Part shown: piece by piece, positions 17,095 to 27,869 of the stretch | Layout of the letters: each line of letters opens with the position of its first letter | Position numbering within the stretch: position 1 is the stretch's first letter | NCBI GenBank assembly: GCA_011050085.1 | Contig: DRGL01000084.1 | Span: 1 to 64,000, forward strand | Direction: 5' to 3' | Length of the DNA stretch: 64,000 bases | DNA from: Pricia antarctica | Lineage (GTDB): Bacteria > Bacteroidota > Bacteroidia > Flavobacteriales > Flavobacteriaceae | Notes under the pieces: generated by a model | Databases searched by the model: none | Seen by the model: the letters and a program-made list of their open reading frames with translations, nothing else | What the model was told of the DNA's origin: nothing | Program-made: the position numbers and the translations under genes

Positions 17095-18112
17095 CGACCG
17101 ACCAATGAACGGCAACATCGAAAATATCAACATTTGGATACGGCGGCACAAACTTTTCGCCTTCTCCGCCCCGATCATCGTATCGCTGGTGGTGTTCTTC
17201 GTAGTGACCAGTATCCGCTCGATGGAAGATGAAAATCGGTCGCCAACGAAGGAGGGTGCGTACAACAATACGCTTCCCGGTCAAAAGAGGGAACTGATGG
17301 TCACGGAACCGAACGACATCTATAAAAAGTCGCAACGGGATTCCATGGCAGCCCTGAACCAACGGGGACTTTTCAAAAGTATACTCGATACCAAAAAAGA
17401 GAACGACTCCCTCGAACGACTGTTGGAAGAACTCGATAATTTTTCGTTCGGGGCAAGGGAGGATAAAGATAATAATGGCATGGAAGATAAAACAGGTTCC
17501 AAACCCCAAAGTACCGTATTCGTTTCCAAGAAGACCGCTGCCCGGGAAAAACTGGAATACAGGAACCTGTTGATGCAGGCGCGCAACGAACGCCTGTCGC
17601 AAAGTCAGGACTATTCAGCCCCCTATTCGGAAACCTCGCTTAAATCTTCCCCGGCGCCGATAACATTCGACGCGGCCATCTATCGGGACCAGTTCGTACT
17701 GCCGGGCGATCGGGTCACCCTGATCCTAAGGGAAAACGTGTTCTATCAGGGAAAACGCTTCCCCAAGAACACCTTTGTGTATGCCGTTGCCAACATACAG
17801 GGATCGAGGGTCATATTGGAGGTGACCAACATCGACAACGTACGCATGGCATTGACCGCCCTAGATCAAGAGGACGGCATGGCAGGGCTGCACAATCAGA
17901 GGGCGGGCGAACTGTTGCATGAATTCAAGTCCGATGCCCGGCATCAGGGGATGGACGAACTATCGGAAGCAGTGGGCGAGTCCGTCGAGATGCCCTTGGC
18001 GAAAAATCTTATGCGCTCATTCGGGAACTATTTTACGAAGAAAAAATACAGACAGCGGGACAAAATATTATTGGTAAACGGCGACCGGGTTTTCCTGGCG
18101 CCAAAAAACTAA
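17075..18112 (+). CDS. traM: TraM conjugation protein (VirB10-like)
   Basis: A 345-residue protein with a single N-terminal membrane helix (about 27-50), a disordered charged linker, and a C-terminal domain beginning around residue 200 with FDAAIYRDQFVLPGDRVTL. This is the conjugative-transposon TraM (VirB10-like) layout: an inner-membrane anchored component spanning the periplasm. Two starts are possible: ATG 17075, overlapping traK by 20 nt, or ATG 17105 just after the traK stop. The second gives an N-terminus closer to other TraM proteins, so the true gene may be 30 nt shorter. Confidence 0.82.
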   Translation: MATRTYNDRPMNGNIENINIWIRRHKLFAFSAPIIVSLVVFFVVTSIRSMEDENRSPTKEGAYNNTLPGQKRELMVTEPNDIYKKSQRDSMAALNQRGLFKSILDTKKENDSLERLLEELDNFSFGAREDKDNNGMEDKTGSKPQSTVFVSKKTAAREKLEYRNLLMQARNERLSQSQDYSAPYSETSLKSSPAPITFDAAIYRDQFVLPGDRVTLILRENVFYQGKRFPKNTFVYAVANIQGSRVILEVTNIDNVRMALTALDQEDGMAGLHNQRAGELLHEFKSDARHQGMDELSEAVGESVEMPLAKNLMRSFGNYFTKKKYRQRDKILLVNGDRVFLAPKN

Positions 18113-18116
18113 GCGG

Positions 18117-19079
18117 ATGACGGGGAAATTACTTTTTATATCGGTCCTGTTGCTGACGGGCACCTGTTTAGGTCAGGCCTGTAGCGACACGCTGGAAGTA
18201 TCCAAAAAGTACAAGACCATCCTGATCTTTCCGGAGAACATTTCGGAAAGCATCATCGGGAACGATTTCGGTTTTATAGCAGATCTGCCCAAGGCCCAAG
18301 GTGGCAAATTCAACGGACGGATCCTTAAGCTCTACTATGACGAACTGGCGACCGAGACCGAAAATTTTACCAACCATACCGTGATTACCGAATCCGGCAA
18401 CGTGTACGACTTTATCCTAAAGCTAACGGAGCGTCCCAAAAAGCTCACTTGGTATATCCGACCGCAGAAGGCCATTACCAATATTGATGGAAATCCAAGG
18501 TCGGAAAAACCGGTGGATACGACTGCCGTCATGGATATTTTAAAGGATGACAACAATATTACCGGGGACGCGTCGAAATCGTCACCTAAGATCGCCGGGG
18601 AGAACTCCATGGAAAGGGCCACAAAAGAGCTCTATCGGACCGACCCTTTGGAATATTACAGGCTCCGATGCTATTACATGCAATTCGACAAGGCCAAAAT
18701 AGGGAGGTATTTCGCGAGGACCGATAACTTATTCCTTTGGCTCAAGGGGGTCTATTTTAATGAGGACGAACTCTATTTTCAGTATAGGATCGAGAACGGG
18801 GAAGGCCTCGACCTGGACATCAATTTTATCAGGCACCGAATAGCGACCAACTATAAAAATAGCAGTAGCAACCAAAAATTGGAGCTCGAGCCCGTATTCG
18901 TGTTCAAAAGGCCCCGGACGGTGGCGGGCAAGAGCGAGAACCATTTTGTGGTAGTATTCAAAAAATTCGCCTTGGACGAAAAGAAGGAAGTGGTGGTGGA
19001 ACTGGACGAGGAATCCGGCAACCGCATACTTTCTCTGACTATTGGACATGAGATCATCAACAACCCCATACACTTTTAA
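18117..19079 (+). CDS. traN: TraN conjugation protein (DUF4138, VirB9-like)
   Basis: A 320-residue exported protein. The signal peptide covers residues 1-20 (LLFISVLLLTGTCLGQ) and the mature part starts with CSDTLEVSKKYKTILIFPEN, typical of DUF4138/TraN, where a beta-rich domain binds TraM in the periplasm. The C-terminal half (YRIENGEGLDLDINFIRHRI) also fits. It is separated from traM by 4 nt. Confidence 0.85.
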   Translation: MTGKLLFISVLLLTGTCLGQACSDTLEVSKKYKTILIFPENISESIIGNDFGFIADLPKAQGGKFNGRILKLYYDELATETENFTNHTVITESGNVYDFILKLTERPKKLTWYIRPQKAITNIDGNPRSEKPVDTTAVMDILKDDNNITGDASKSSPKIAGENSMERATKELYRTDPLEYYRLRCYYMQFDKAKIGRYFARTDNLFLWLKGVYFNEDELYFQYRIENGEGLDLDINFIRHRIATNYKNSSSNQKLELEPVFVFKRPRTVAGKSENHFVVVFKKFALDEKKEVVVELDEESGNRILSLTIGHEIINNPIHF

Positions 19080-19080
19080 T

Positions 19081-19620
19081 ATGAAAATTACGACAACGGT
19101 ATTAGCGCTTTTTACGATTTGCCTGGCAAATGCCCAAAACGGTAATTACGCCTCCTCCGTGGGTCTTAGCGGTGGATACGCCGAGGACGGTTTCGGAATA
19201 ATGGCGACCTACAACTACCATCTAAATAGGGACCGTTATGCACAGTTGAGCATATTCGCCGCCGTTGCCGAGGACAAGGGCTCCTTCGATATTCCCTATA
19301 ACATATTTACCGTACAGCCCGGTTATTTTTTCAAGGTACTGGAACAAAAGAACTTTAAGAAATGGGCCGTTAATATCGGTGGAGGCGCTATAATCGGGTA
19401 CGAGGTCATCAACAATGGCAATAGCCTGTTGGATACCGGGGCCATAATCGATGCCAAAAGCCAGTTTATTTACGGGGGCTTTCTAGGTCTTGAAGGTGAA
19501 CTGACGATCAGCAATAATTTCTCCCTGTTGCTAAAGGCGAACGAATTTTATCACATCAACAGCGACATAGGTAATTTCTACCCGTACGCGGGGCTCGGCC
19601 TTCGCTACTTTCTATTCTAA
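19081..19620 (+). CDS. traO: TraO conjugation protein (outer-membrane, predicted)
   Basis: A 179-residue protein with a clear signal peptide (MKITTTVLALFTICLANAQ) followed by alternating beta strands and a C-terminal aromatic ending (GLGLRYFLF), as expected of a small outer-membrane barrel. The GGYAEDGFGIMATYNYHLN segment matches TraO of Bacteroidetes elements. I place the start at 19081, 1 nt after the traN stop, because a longer frame from 19042 would hide the signal peptide inside traN. Confidence 0.8.
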   Translation: MKITTTVLALFTICLANAQNGNYASSVGLSGGYAEDGFGIMATYNYHLNRDRYAQLSIFAAVAEDKGSFDIPYNIFTVQPGYFFKVLEQKNFKKWAVNIGGGAIIGYEVINNGNSLLDTGAIIDAKSQFIYGGFLGLEGELTISNNFSLLLKANEFYHINSDIGNFYPYAGLGLRYFLF

Positions 19621-19631
19621 ATCAACTGAAA

Positions 19632-22600
19632 ATGAAAAGATTATACACACCGACCAAGGTCGCCATGGGAATTTTGGCCCTTATTTCAATATGCATTATT
19701 GCATGTAGCAAGGATTTTGAGGACGTAATCCTCGATGATTTCGATTTCAGCTTTTCGGAAGAACATCCGGATGGCAGCTTTGTTTTTGAAAAAGCGAGGA
19801 CCACCTTCACCTTGGTTTCCGAGAAGGAAATCTCCACGGTCGATTATTTCATGCGGTTCTCGTCCGAGGAAAAAATGGGCTATTTTCTGTCCATGGAGGG
19901 CGATACCATAAATGAAAGGGACACCCTGAACATAAACGAACGTACCTGGTCCTACAACTACGTTGCTATAGACACCGGTGCCCATAAGATCAGGTTTACG
20001 GCATGGGACTCCAACGCCCGTACAAAGGAACTCGAACTTCTTTACAGGGCCGAATTTGCCAGCTTCAGCTTTTTGCTCAATAAAGGGGTCGACGAATTCA
20101 TAATAAATTCGAAGAATCCAGTAAACATAACCCTGTTGCGGGACAAGGAGACGGAGGGGCCGACGGGCAAGGGAAATTTCGAGATGAGCTATCAGATCGA
20201 GAACGGAACGGGCAAACTTTATCTAGGGGATTCCATTTACGATGCCGGCAGACCGTTCGACCTGCCAAAGGGCATTTCCGAACTGAAATACCTTCCCGAA
20301 AATCTGGGCCAGCATAAACTCACCGTTAAGGCACAGGCGCCCGATGGAGCGATTTTGACCCAAGAACTGGTTCTTACGGTCACAGATCTGGATTTTAGCA
20401 TCAATGCGACGGCCGCATCTACAAAAGTGGAGCTGGACACCAACTTGGCCATTGCCATAGACTTGCGGACCGAGGACGAAGAATCCGATGTCACATATGA
20501 AATATCACATGCCTTCGCATCTTCAAGTGATGGAAGCGGTACGGTCAGGGACCATAACGGCGGGGTAATGGAACCGGGCCAATTTCGGGCGATAGTCCCA
20601 AATGCATTCAACTATACCTTCACCAGTACGGAACTCGGAAAACGCAAAATCTATTTTGACCTGCGCGATTCCAATGGACAGATCAAAAAGGACAGCGTCG
20701 AGGTGGAGGTCGCCAATATACCTTTCACTTTTACGGGAAATTCGGAAAGCAATTCAGTGTTCAAAGAAGAAAAAACACAGCTCAACTTCAACCTTAAGTC
20801 AAAAGGGAATACGGAGAATATTGAATACATCCTGACCTATGAAATACTGGAAGGCAACGGAAGAATTACCGATGGCAATGACATAACGTTACGGAATTCA
20901 ACGGAATATCCCGTGGAACTGGGCAATTTTTCTTTCTTCTACTATCCCGAAAACGTAGGCTCGCATCAAATTTCCTTTTCGGTAACGGACAACTATGGAC
21001 AAGAGGTCGAACCGGTCGTTATCGATGTGGAGACAAAACTTAACGATTTTACCGTTACGCTAACCCCTTCAAAAACTACGGAATTCGTCAATATCCCCGT
21101 GAACATGATCATCGATGTCGATGAAGTTCCCGAAGGGGCGGACGATAGCTATGAGGCATTTTATTCCTCGGTAGGCAACAGTTCGTTACGGGTGAACGGC
21201 ACCGAATTCGGTCCTGGGGATAAATTTCCATTGCGGCCGAATACCAATAATGTGGTCTATACCGGGTCCGAGGCCGGTCAACATGATATCGTACTCAGCG
21301 TAGAATCAAGTGCCGACGTCACCCATACCGCGAACGTCTCAATTGGCTATGACCAAACGGACTTTTCGTTTAGCGGGGGAAGCCAAAAGACCGATATCTC
21401 CGTTGGCGAGATCACATCCTTGAACTTCAATATTTCACAAACTGTCGGCTCATCTGATTATAGTATGAGATTTACATCCAACGGAAATGCAAAGATCAAA
21501 AGTGAAAATGGTACGGTGGTCAGTGCGGGAAACATTTACGACGTTCCCAAAGGAAATTTTAATTGGAGCCTGGAAGGTACTGATGAGACGGATGTTGCCA
21601 TGACATTTTACGTGCTTAACGATACCGGTCTTGAAAAGACGGTGACCCTATCGATAGGGGTAACCGCAAAAGATTACAACTTCGTTGCCACTGCATCCCA
21701 ATCGCAGGCCGATACAGGTGAGGCCGTTCCAATAAACTTCAATATAACTGAAACGGGTATCGGTGGGGATTCGTATGTAATGTATTTTTCCTCCGGAAAT
21801 TCGAACGGAAGTTTTGAATACAACGGAACCACATACGCCGCCGGACAGAGCTTTAGCGTTCCCGTTCGTTCCTTTCAGGGCAGATATATAGGTAGTTCCG
21901 CTTCCGGCCATAATGTGGAATTCACGACACGGTCATCGTCGGGCGTAGAAAAAACCAGCCCTGTATCCATCGCCGTGACACCGAAAGATTATAATTTTAC
22001 CGCCAGCGCCGTCCAGTCCCAAGCGGATACCGGTGAGAGTGTCGCCATCAACTTTAATATTACCGAACTGGGAACCGGTGGGGATAACTATACCCTAAAT
22101 TTTTCGTCCGGTTCCAATGGAACTTTGGAATATGGCGGCAGGACATATACGCCGGGAATAGCGTTTAATGTACCGACGGGTACTTTCCAGGGCCAATATA
22201 CCGGCACCTCATCTTCAAGGCACGATCTGGTTTTCACGGCACGGTCATCATCTGGAATCGAAAAGACCACCACGGTCGCCATAGAGGTCACGCCCAAAGA
22301 CTATAATTTTACCGCCACCGCAACACAGTCCCGGGCCGACACCGGCGAACCGGTCGCGATCAACTTCAATGTTACCGAACTGGGTCTTGGCGGGGATACC
22401 TATGAAATGTCATATTCGTCCGGCGGATCCAACGGTAGTTTCCAATATCAGGGCGTTACCTATGCGGCAGGTGAAAGTTTTAGCGTTATCGTCGGTTCGT
22501 TTCAAGGGGATTATACAGGTTTATCATCCTCCAACCATACGGTGAGCTTCACGGTCCGGTCGTCGTCCGAAGTACAAAAAACAAATACCGTATCCATAGA

Positions 22601-23612
22601 CGTGACCCCCAAGGACTATGAATTTACGGCCAACGCGACGAGCTCGCAAGCGAATACGGGCGAGGTGGTCGATATCAATTTTAACCTTGGCGAACTGCGC
22701 ACGGGTGGTGACACCTATACAATGTTCTACTCCTCAGGGGGTTCCAACGGCAGCTTTGAATTTCAGGGCAGGGTGTATGCGCCCGGTGAAAGGTTCAGCG
22801 TTCCAGTCGGTACTTTTTTAGGGAAATATACGGGTATTTCGGAATCCGTACACAATATTGAGTTTACAGTCCGATCTTCTTCTGAGGTCGAAAAGGCCGT
22901 GGACGTGGATATCCGATATGACAAATATGAGGAGTTCTTTGATCTCAATATCAGTCAATCGTCCGAGGACAAATATGAGGGACAACCTTTCTCCATGACC
23001 GTAGTGACAAATGCAACTGTGGGCCACGATCCGGGCGCTACCTATGAAATGACCTTTACCTTTACCGGAGCAAGTGCCGGATATATCATATACAAAGGTA
23101 AAATATATAGGGAAGGAGATATTATCTCAATAGACTATGGTTCGACTCCTATACGCTTCTATCCCGAAACGGATGAAAATTTTAGCATAAATTTTCAGGT
23201 AGAGAATTCGACCGATATTTCCCAAACAGTCAGTGAATCCATAATTATGTTCAAAAAGCCGACTGCGGCGGCAAAAGGGGAAAAGCAAAATGTAAGTTGT
23301 GGGGGCATTAACGGTTGTGACTACGAGGTCTTGATATATACTTGTTTCGATACGAACTGCTCGGAGGCCTATAATGGTGCCTCCTTACAGCAAGTTGAGA
23401 TACGGATATACAACCGGATCGAAAGAAGATATGATACCAAACTATTTAATTACAACGACGCTGGAGGGTACGGAGTAAATCGTTGGTTTAGAATGGAAAT
23501 CGAACCCAGTGAAGGCAAATTAAAATACCTCGATCAGAGATATGAAGTTAGGGTTCAGGACAGCAATGGACAATGGAGCGAAGTTGAAAAAGGTACTGTT
23601 CAAAGGGTATAG
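19632..23612 (+). CDS. Giant repeat lipoprotein built of about eleven TraQ-like domains
   Basis: A 1326-residue protein with a lipoprotein signal (ISICIIAC, Cys near residue 25). It then has about eleven tandem domains of ~105 residues, and a C-terminal domain with four Cys (SCGGINGCDYE, CFDTNC) ending in a fibronectin-like strand pattern. Each repeat follows one plan: an acidic start with Asn-Phe strands, a YxMxFSS core, a Gly-rich turn with YxAGxxF, then a G-x-H-x-hydrophobic-x-F strand. This resembles the short TraQ (DUF3872) protein that usually occupies this place in the operon, multiplied many times. Repeats 7-10 are much more alike than the rest. It is probably anchored at the outer membrane as a surface fibre for mating contact or exclusion. 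Confidence 0.75.
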   Translation: MKRLYTPTKVAMGILALISICIIACSKDFEDVILDDFDFSFSEEHPDGSFVFEKARTTFTLVSEKEISTVDYFMRFSSEEKMGYFLSMEGDTINERDTLNINERTWSYNYVAIDTGAHKIRFTAWDSNARTKELELLYRAEFASFSFLLNKGVDEFIINSKNPVNITLLRDKETEGPTGKGNFEMSYQIENGTGKLYLGDSIYDAGRPFDLPKGISELKYLPENLGQHKLTVKAQAPDGAILTQELVLTVTDLDFSINATAASTKVELDTNLAIAIDLRTEDEESDVTYEISHAFASSSDGSGTVRDHNGGVMEPGQFRAIVPNAFNYTFTSTELGKRKIYFDLRDSNGQIKKDSVEVEVANIPFTFTGNSESNSVFKEEKTQLNFNLKSKGNTENIEYILTYEILEGNGRITDGNDITLRNSTEYPVELGNFSFFYYPENVGSHQISFSVTDNYGQEVEPVVIDVETKLNDFTVTLTPSKTTEFVNIPVNMIIDVDEVPEGADDSYEAFYSSVGNSSLRVNGTEFGPGDKFPLRPNTNNVVYTGSEAGQHDIVLSVESSADVTHTANVSIGYDQTDFSFSGGSQKTDISVGEITSLNFNISQTVGSSDYSMRFTSNGNAKIKSENGTVVSAGNIYDVPKGNFNWSLEGTDETDVAMTFYVLNDTGLEKTVTLSIGVTAKDYNFVATASQSQADTGEAVPINFNITETGIGGDSYVMYFSSGNSNGSFEYNGTTYAAGQSFSVPVRSFQGRYIGSSASGHNVEFTTRSSSGVEKTSPVSIAVTPKDYNFTASAVQSQADTGESVAINFNITELGTGGDNYTLNFSSGSNGTLEYGGRTYTPGIAFNVPTGTFQGQYTGTSSSRHDLVFTARSSSGIEKTTTVAIEVTPKDYNFTATATQSRADTGEPVAINFNVTELGLGGDTYEMSYSSGGSNGSFQYQGVTYAAGESFSVIVGSFQGDYTGLSSSNHTVSFTVRSSSEVQKTNTVSIDVTPKDYEFTANATSSQANTGEVVDINFNLGELRTGGDTYTMFYSSGGSNGSFEFQGRVYAPGERFSVPVGTFLGKYTGISESVHNIEFTVRSSSEVEKAVDVDIRYDKYEEFFDLNISQSSEDKYEGQPFSMTVVTNATVGHDPGATYEMTFTFTGASAGYIIYKGKIYREGDIISIDYGSTPIRFYPETDENFSINFQVENSTDISQTVSESIIMFKKPTAAAKGEKQNVSCGGINGCDYEVLIYTCFDTNCSEAYNGASLQQVEIRIYNRIERRYDTKLFNYNDAGGYGVNRWFRMEIEPSEGKLKYLDQRYEVRVQDSNGQWSEVEKGTVQRV

Positions 23613-23630
23613 AGCCTCAAAAATCTTTAT

Positions 23631-24119
23631 TTATTTTCTTTTGTAAGTAATAGTTACGATATACTCTAGACCTTCAAACATGTCATCAGATTCTACCGTT
23701 AACTTGTTTTTAGTCAAGTCAATTATTCTAAAAGGTTCCCTATTTTCAAAACTGATAGTGGAGTTATTATCAGTCAGCGACCAAAAATCCTCCTCCACGA
23801 ATGAAAATGGATTATTATCATCGCATGCCAGATTATTCTCGGTAACGCTATATTCAGGTTTGTCGGATGGACCAATTTCGGTATAAGTTGTAATATTATC
23901 TTTAACACACTGAGACAATTCTTGCGTATTGAACAAATCAATATTAGAATTTTTGTCGCCGTTCAAATCGACCGCTCTATCCGACACTATAGACTCATAT
24001 TCCCACTGGCCCAATAATGCTTGGCTCCTGTCCGATTCCCGAACGGAATTGTCATCATTGCTACAAGAAAAGAATAATAGCATTATAAGGAGTGAAAAAA
24101 AAGTGTTTCTTTGTTTCAT
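23631..24119 (-). CDS. Small lipoprotein, lipocalin-like
   Basis: A 162-residue protein with a lipoprotein signal (LLIMLLFFSC, Cys 19) and a mature part of short strands. It contains LLGQWEYESI near the start, as in bacterial lipocalin-like lipoproteins of Bacteroidetes, and ends in EYIVTITYKRK. It runs against the transfer operon, 18 nt from the end of the repeat lipoprotein, and seems to be an independent unit. It could be a surface exclusion or binding protein, but no partner is evident. Confidence 0.6.
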   Translation of the reverse strand: MKQRNTFFSLLIMLLFFSCSNDDNSVRESDRSQALLGQWEYESIVSDRAVDLNGDKNSNIDLFNTQELSQCVKDNITTYTEIGPSDKPEYSVTENNLACDDNNPFSFVEEDFWSLTDNNSTISFENREPFRIIDLTKNKLTVESDDMFEGLEYIVTITYKRK

Positions 24120-24505
24120 CGTTGGCGGTTTGGACTCTAAAACATGAAGTTATGAAATCAATAGCTTAAACAGAAAATCGAGCAATAAATTGTGCGTTGG
24201 GAAAATAATTGCAAGGCGGCTTCTTCCGACCCACCTTACTTTTATACACGAAAGGAGGACGTTGAAATAACTTGGATCGCAAAACCGACCGAATAAGAAC
24301 GCGGCTAAGATCATTCTCTCGGTTAGATTTGGAATGAAGACTTTTCAACTTCCGTATAAATTTTGGAGTCCATAAAATATTTCTCAAATTAAGGAATGGA
24401 GTATTATTCGTGCCGAAAATAAATAAGGTTGCCAAAAATCACATGAAAGCCTTCAAATCTCTAAAATATGAACATTACCTCCCCAAAAATAGATTTTCCT
24501 ATAAT
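24120..24505. other. 386-nt spacer without a supported gene
   Basis: A minus-strand frame at 24166-24435 would encode 89 residues rich in Arg, Lys and Ser. It has no recognisable domain, no clear start signal and unlikely codon use, so I do not call it. No hairpin or repeat stands out. This spacer marks the change from conjugation genes to the metal island and could hold an insertion boundary. Confidence 0.4.
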
Positions 24506-25279
24506 TCAAACACCTGGCTGTTGATTAAAACATTCCACTAACATTCTATAGAGTTCAGGATTCTTTTTCTTTAGTAAATCTGGCCGTTCAAAAAAGTATT
24601 CGGAAGCTACGGCAAAAAATTCGGCCTCGTTGGTGCCGCCATATTTTCTAATATCCGAATGGTTGTCGTTTATGGCCTCCATTTCCTTATGGATCAATTT
24701 TAGCCAGGGAATGGCATATTGATGGGTCAACAATCGTTCTGGAACACCATCTGTTACATCATCTATTTTATCTATAAGGTGTAAAAATTCGTGAATGCCC
24801 GTGTTGCTTTTATCGGTGGTATTGGAAAAGCCATGATATAACGCCTTTTTAGAAAGAATCATTTGTTTCTCGAATCTTCCATTGCCGACCAATCCACCGA
24901 TATTACGCCGCTGTCCTTTCCCGTTAAATTCTAAATCTTCATTAAAATGGTCAGGATATAAAAGTATGCCACTCAAATTAGTGTAATGCCATTCCTCAAA
25001 ACCAAAAACGGGAATTACGGCACTTGCTGCTATCAATACTTTGTCGAGTTCCTGTAATTCCAATTGCACCCCGTCTATATACACCTCACTTAAGAACTGC
25101 ATCATCCGTGCCTGAAAAACGGCCTGTTTTGCCTGTGAAAAGTTCCGGTAAAAAAGCACATGATCCATCAGCAACGGATGCCAATGTTTAGGGAACGGCT
25201 TTACCCTTTTTCTTCCTATTCTGGAAAAAAAATAAACGGCAAGCACGAGAATCAGGCCAAAGATTATAGTGTACAACAT
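24506..25279 (-). CDS. MtfA-like zinc-dependent peptidase
   Basis: A 257-residue protein with an N-terminal membrane helix (about 2-19) and a cytoplasmic domain of the MtfA (PF06167) family. The metal motif HEFLH is at 163-167, with downstream Asp and Glu residues (HLIDKIDD) and a later NEAEFFAVASEYFF that supplies the usual third ligand. In enterobacteria MtfA binds the repressor Mlc; in Bacteroidetes the function is unknown. It is last in the minus-strand order after the HMA protein and the P-type ATPase; a metal-stress role is inference from context. Confidence 0.75.
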   Translation of the reverse strand: MLYTIIFGLILVLAVYFFSRIGRKRVKPFPKHWHPLLMDHVLFYRNFSQAKQAVFQARMMQFLSEVYIDGVQLELQELDKVLIAASAVIPVFGFEEWHYTNLSGILLYPDHFNEDLEFNGKGQRRNIGGLVGNGRFEKQMILSKKALYHGFSNTTDKSNTGIHEFLHLIDKIDDVTDGVPERLLTHQYAIPWLKLIHKEMEAINDNHSDIRKYGGTNEAEFFAVASEYFFERPDLLKKKNPELYRMLVECFNQQPGV

Positions 25280-25307
25280 GCTTGGCGGGGTAGTTTACAA
25301 CCTATTA

Positions 25308-25526
25308 TTAATTTGAATTTACGCTTTCCGCGGTAAATCCGATTTTTTGGAGCGTAGTTTTTACATCCTCCTCGGTAGCTCCATTACTTTCCACGGTCAG
25401 GATTTTATCTGGATTAGCGGTATCGACTTCCCAGTTATCAATGCCTTCTTGCTTGTTTAAAAAAGGGGTTACTTTTGATACGCAACCACCACAATTGATG
25501 TTTGTCTTAAATTTTAGAGTTTTCAT
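25308..25526 (-). CDS. Heavy-metal-associated (HMA) domain protein, CopZ-like
   Basis: A 72-residue protein with one HMA fold. The metal motif is NINCGGCVSKV (Cys 12 and 15), a CxxC that differs from the classical GMTCxxC. Small HMA proteins carry Cu(I) to P-type ATPases and regulators. The gene follows the P-type ATPase by 23 nt, so I infer it is its chaperone. A second, diverged copy of this type lies at 56013-56228. Confidence 0.82.
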   Translation of the reverse strand: MKTLKFKTNINCGGCVSKVTPFLNKQEGIDNWEVDTANPDKILTVESNGATEEDVKTTLQKIGFTAESVNSN

Positions 25527-25549
25527 CGTATTTGAATTTATAATTAATA

Positions 25550-27808
25550 TTAGAGTTTTACGCGCTTTAATCGTAAGCTGTTGGCAACCACGGACACACT
25601 GCTAAAAGCCATTGCCGCACCTGCAATCATAGGGTCCAATAAAAAGCCGTTAACGGGATATAGAACGCCGGCGGCAATCGGGATACCTATGATATTATAA
25701 ATGAATGCCCAGAACAGGTTTTGGCGGATGCCCAATACGGTTCTTTTCGATAGTTCCAAGGCTTTTGGGATGGATTGCAGATCAGAGGTAATCAACGTTA
25801 TTTTTGCGACGTCCATAGCAATGTCCGAGCCTTTTCCCATGGCAATACTTACATTGGCCTGTGCCAGGGCTTGCGAATCGTTTATGCCATCGCCGACCAT
25901 TGCTACTATCTTTCCATCGGTTTGCAATTTTTCAATAAAAGCTGCTTTGTCCGAGGGCATTACTTCGCCCTTGTAATTTGCGATTCCTACTTGTTTTGCC
26001 ATAGCAGACGCGGTTTTATTATTATCCCCTGTGAGCATATAGACGTCGATGCCTCTTTCCTGAAGGGTAGCTATGGCCTTTTTTGAGGTCTCCTTTATCT
26101 TGTCCGCAATGGCGAGTATCGCCAGCACTTGTTTTTCATTGCCAAGGAATATGACTGTTTTCGCTTGCTCTTCGAGACTTTCTGCTGATTTCATTAAAAA
26201 AGTATCGATCTGGATATTTTTATCAAGCATTAGTTTATGGTTTCCAACATAATATTTTGAACCATTTTCCGTTTCGGCTTGAACACCTTTTCCAGTAATG
26301 CTTTCGAAGGAAGCAATTTCTGCTTGCTCAACGTTTTCCTCTTTCAAATGGTCAATCACCGCTTCCGCCAAGGGGTGTTCCGATTGTGCTTCTATGGCCA
26401 AAAGAATTTGCTTGTATTGATTTTGATTTTCAAGTTTATCCTTCCAAAGTATATCCGTTACCAATGGTTTTCCTTCCGTAATAGTACCCGTTTTGTCAAG
26501 GATTACGGCATTCACTTTATGGCCGAGTTCCAGGCTTTCGGCATCCTTTATCAGGATATTGTTTTCAGCTCCTTTACCGATACCGACCATTATAGCCGTA
26601 GGGGTTGCCAATCCCAATGCACAAGGACAAGCGATAACCAAGACTGCTACTGAGGTCAATAAGGCCTGTGAAAATGCATTATCGCCTCCTAATGACATCC
26701 AAACGATGAACGTAATGATAGAGATACCCAACACAACCGGAACAAATATTCCAGCAATCTTATCCACCAGTTTTTGAACGGGAGCTTTGCTACCTTGTGC
26801 TTCCTGTACCAACTTAATGATTTGAGACAACAAGGTTTCCCCACCTACTTTTTCGGCCGTAAATCGAAAGCTGCCTTTTTGATTTACCGTACCTGCAAAC
26901 ACTTTTTCATCTTTTGTTTTTACTACGGGAACAGGCTCACCCGTAATCATACTTTCATCCACATATGAGCTTCCTTTGGAAACTTCCCCATCTACGGGAA
27001 TCTTTTCCCCAGGACGCACCAAGATGGTCTGGCCAACTTGGACAGCGGAAATTGGGATTACTTTTTCCTCCCCCTTCTCGATAATTTTGAGCGTTTTGGG
27101 CTGTAATCCCATCAGCTTTTTGATGGCGGAAGAGGTATTTGACTTTGCCTTTTCCTCCAATAGCTTCCCCAATGAAATAAAGGTGATAATTACCGTAGCC
27201 GCTTCATAATAAACGTGAGGCTCGATACCACGACTTACCCAGAATTCTGGAAAAAAAGTATTGAATACACTAAAGAGAAAAGCGATTCCGGTACTCAAGG
27301 CCACCAAGGTATCCATATTCGCCTTACCGTGTTTGGCTTGCTTGAAAGCATTGATAAAAAAGCTACGACCGAACCAAAAGAGGACAGGAAAAGTTAACAT
27401 CAAGGATATCCATTTCCCAGGTCCCCATTGCATAAAAAACATTCCCAATACAAAAATTGGAAGCGTGAGTATGGCGGACCAGATGGTACGGTTTTTTATA
27501 TCTTGATAATGCTTTTGTTGAAGTTCTTGTTGTTCTTCTGAAGGGTCTTCTGCATCTATGATAATGTCATAGCCCACCTGACGTAAGGCGTTCTGTAATT
27601 TTTCGTCGGCAAGGCTCTCATCATAATCAACAATTACCGTGCTGTTCGCAAAATTTACGTTGGCAATATGGACACCTTCGGTATGAGACAGGATGGATTC
27701 AACACTTGAAGCACAGGCTGCACAGGTCATTCCTGTTACCGGAAATGACTTTTTTACCCCTTGTTTAAGGCTCTTTGCTTTGGTATCAAAAATGTTAGCG
27801 GTTTCCAT
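25550..27808 (-). CDS. Copper-exporting P1B-type ATPase with one N-terminal HMA domain
   Basis: A 752-residue P1B ATPase that exports Cu(I) from the cytoplasm. Visible in order: HMA motif GMTCAAC (26-32), membrane CPC site ([15 protein letters not shown], near 390), phosphorylation DKTGTITEG (near 438), SEHPLAEA, and the hinge [10 protein letters not shown] (near 633). The final helices ([17 protein letters not shown] and the [13 protein letters not shown] end) match the Cu(I)-type signature. Its promoter carries a 21-nt element shared with the copper-storage gene. A second ATPase at 31799-34303 differs in its N-terminus, so the two may divide import of ligands, metals or oxygen conditions. 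Confidence 0.93.
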   Translation of the reverse strand: METANIFDTKAKSLKQGVKKSFPVTGMTCAACASSVESILSHTEGVHIANVNFANSTVIVDYDESLADEKLQNALRQVGYDIIIDAEDPSEEQQELQQKHYQDIKNRTIWSAILTLPIFVLGMFFMQWGPGKWISLMLTFPVLFWFGRSFFINAFKQAKHGKANMDTLVALSTGIAFLFSVFNTFFPEFWVSRGIEPHVYYEAATVIITFISLGKLLEEKAKSNTSSAIKKLMGLQPKTLKIIEKGEEKVIPISAVQVGQTILVRPGEKIPVDGEVSKGSSYVDESMITGEPVPVVKTKDEKVFAGTVNQKGSFRFTAEKVGGETLLSQIIKLVQEAQGSKAPVQKLVDKIAGIFVPVVLGISIITFIVWMSLGGDNAFSQALLTSVAVLVIACPCALGLATPTAIMVGIGKGAENNILIKDAESLELGHKVNAVILDKTGTITEGKPLVTDILWKDKLENQNQYKQILLAIEAQSEHPLAEAVIDHLKEENVEQAEIASFESITGKGVQAETENGSKYYVGNHKLMLDKNIQIDTFLMKSAESLEEQAKTVIFLGNEKQVLAILAIADKIKETSKKAIATLQERGIDVYMLTGDNNKTASAMAKQVGIANYKGEVMPSDKAAFIEKLQTDGKIVAMVGDGINDSQALAQANVSIAMGKGSDIAMDVAKITLITSDLQSIPKALELSKRTVLGIRQNLFWAFIYNIIGIPIAAGVLYPVNGFLLDPMIAGAAMAFSSVSVVANSLRLKRVKL

Positions 27809-27869
27809 CTTCCCATTCTTATTTGTACACTACAAATTTCAGAATTTATAGTCTTTAATATGTTACGTT

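Noticed and set aside
24166-24435. Minus-strand 89-residue frame
   Set aside because: No domain, no export signal and no operon partner; composition looks random.
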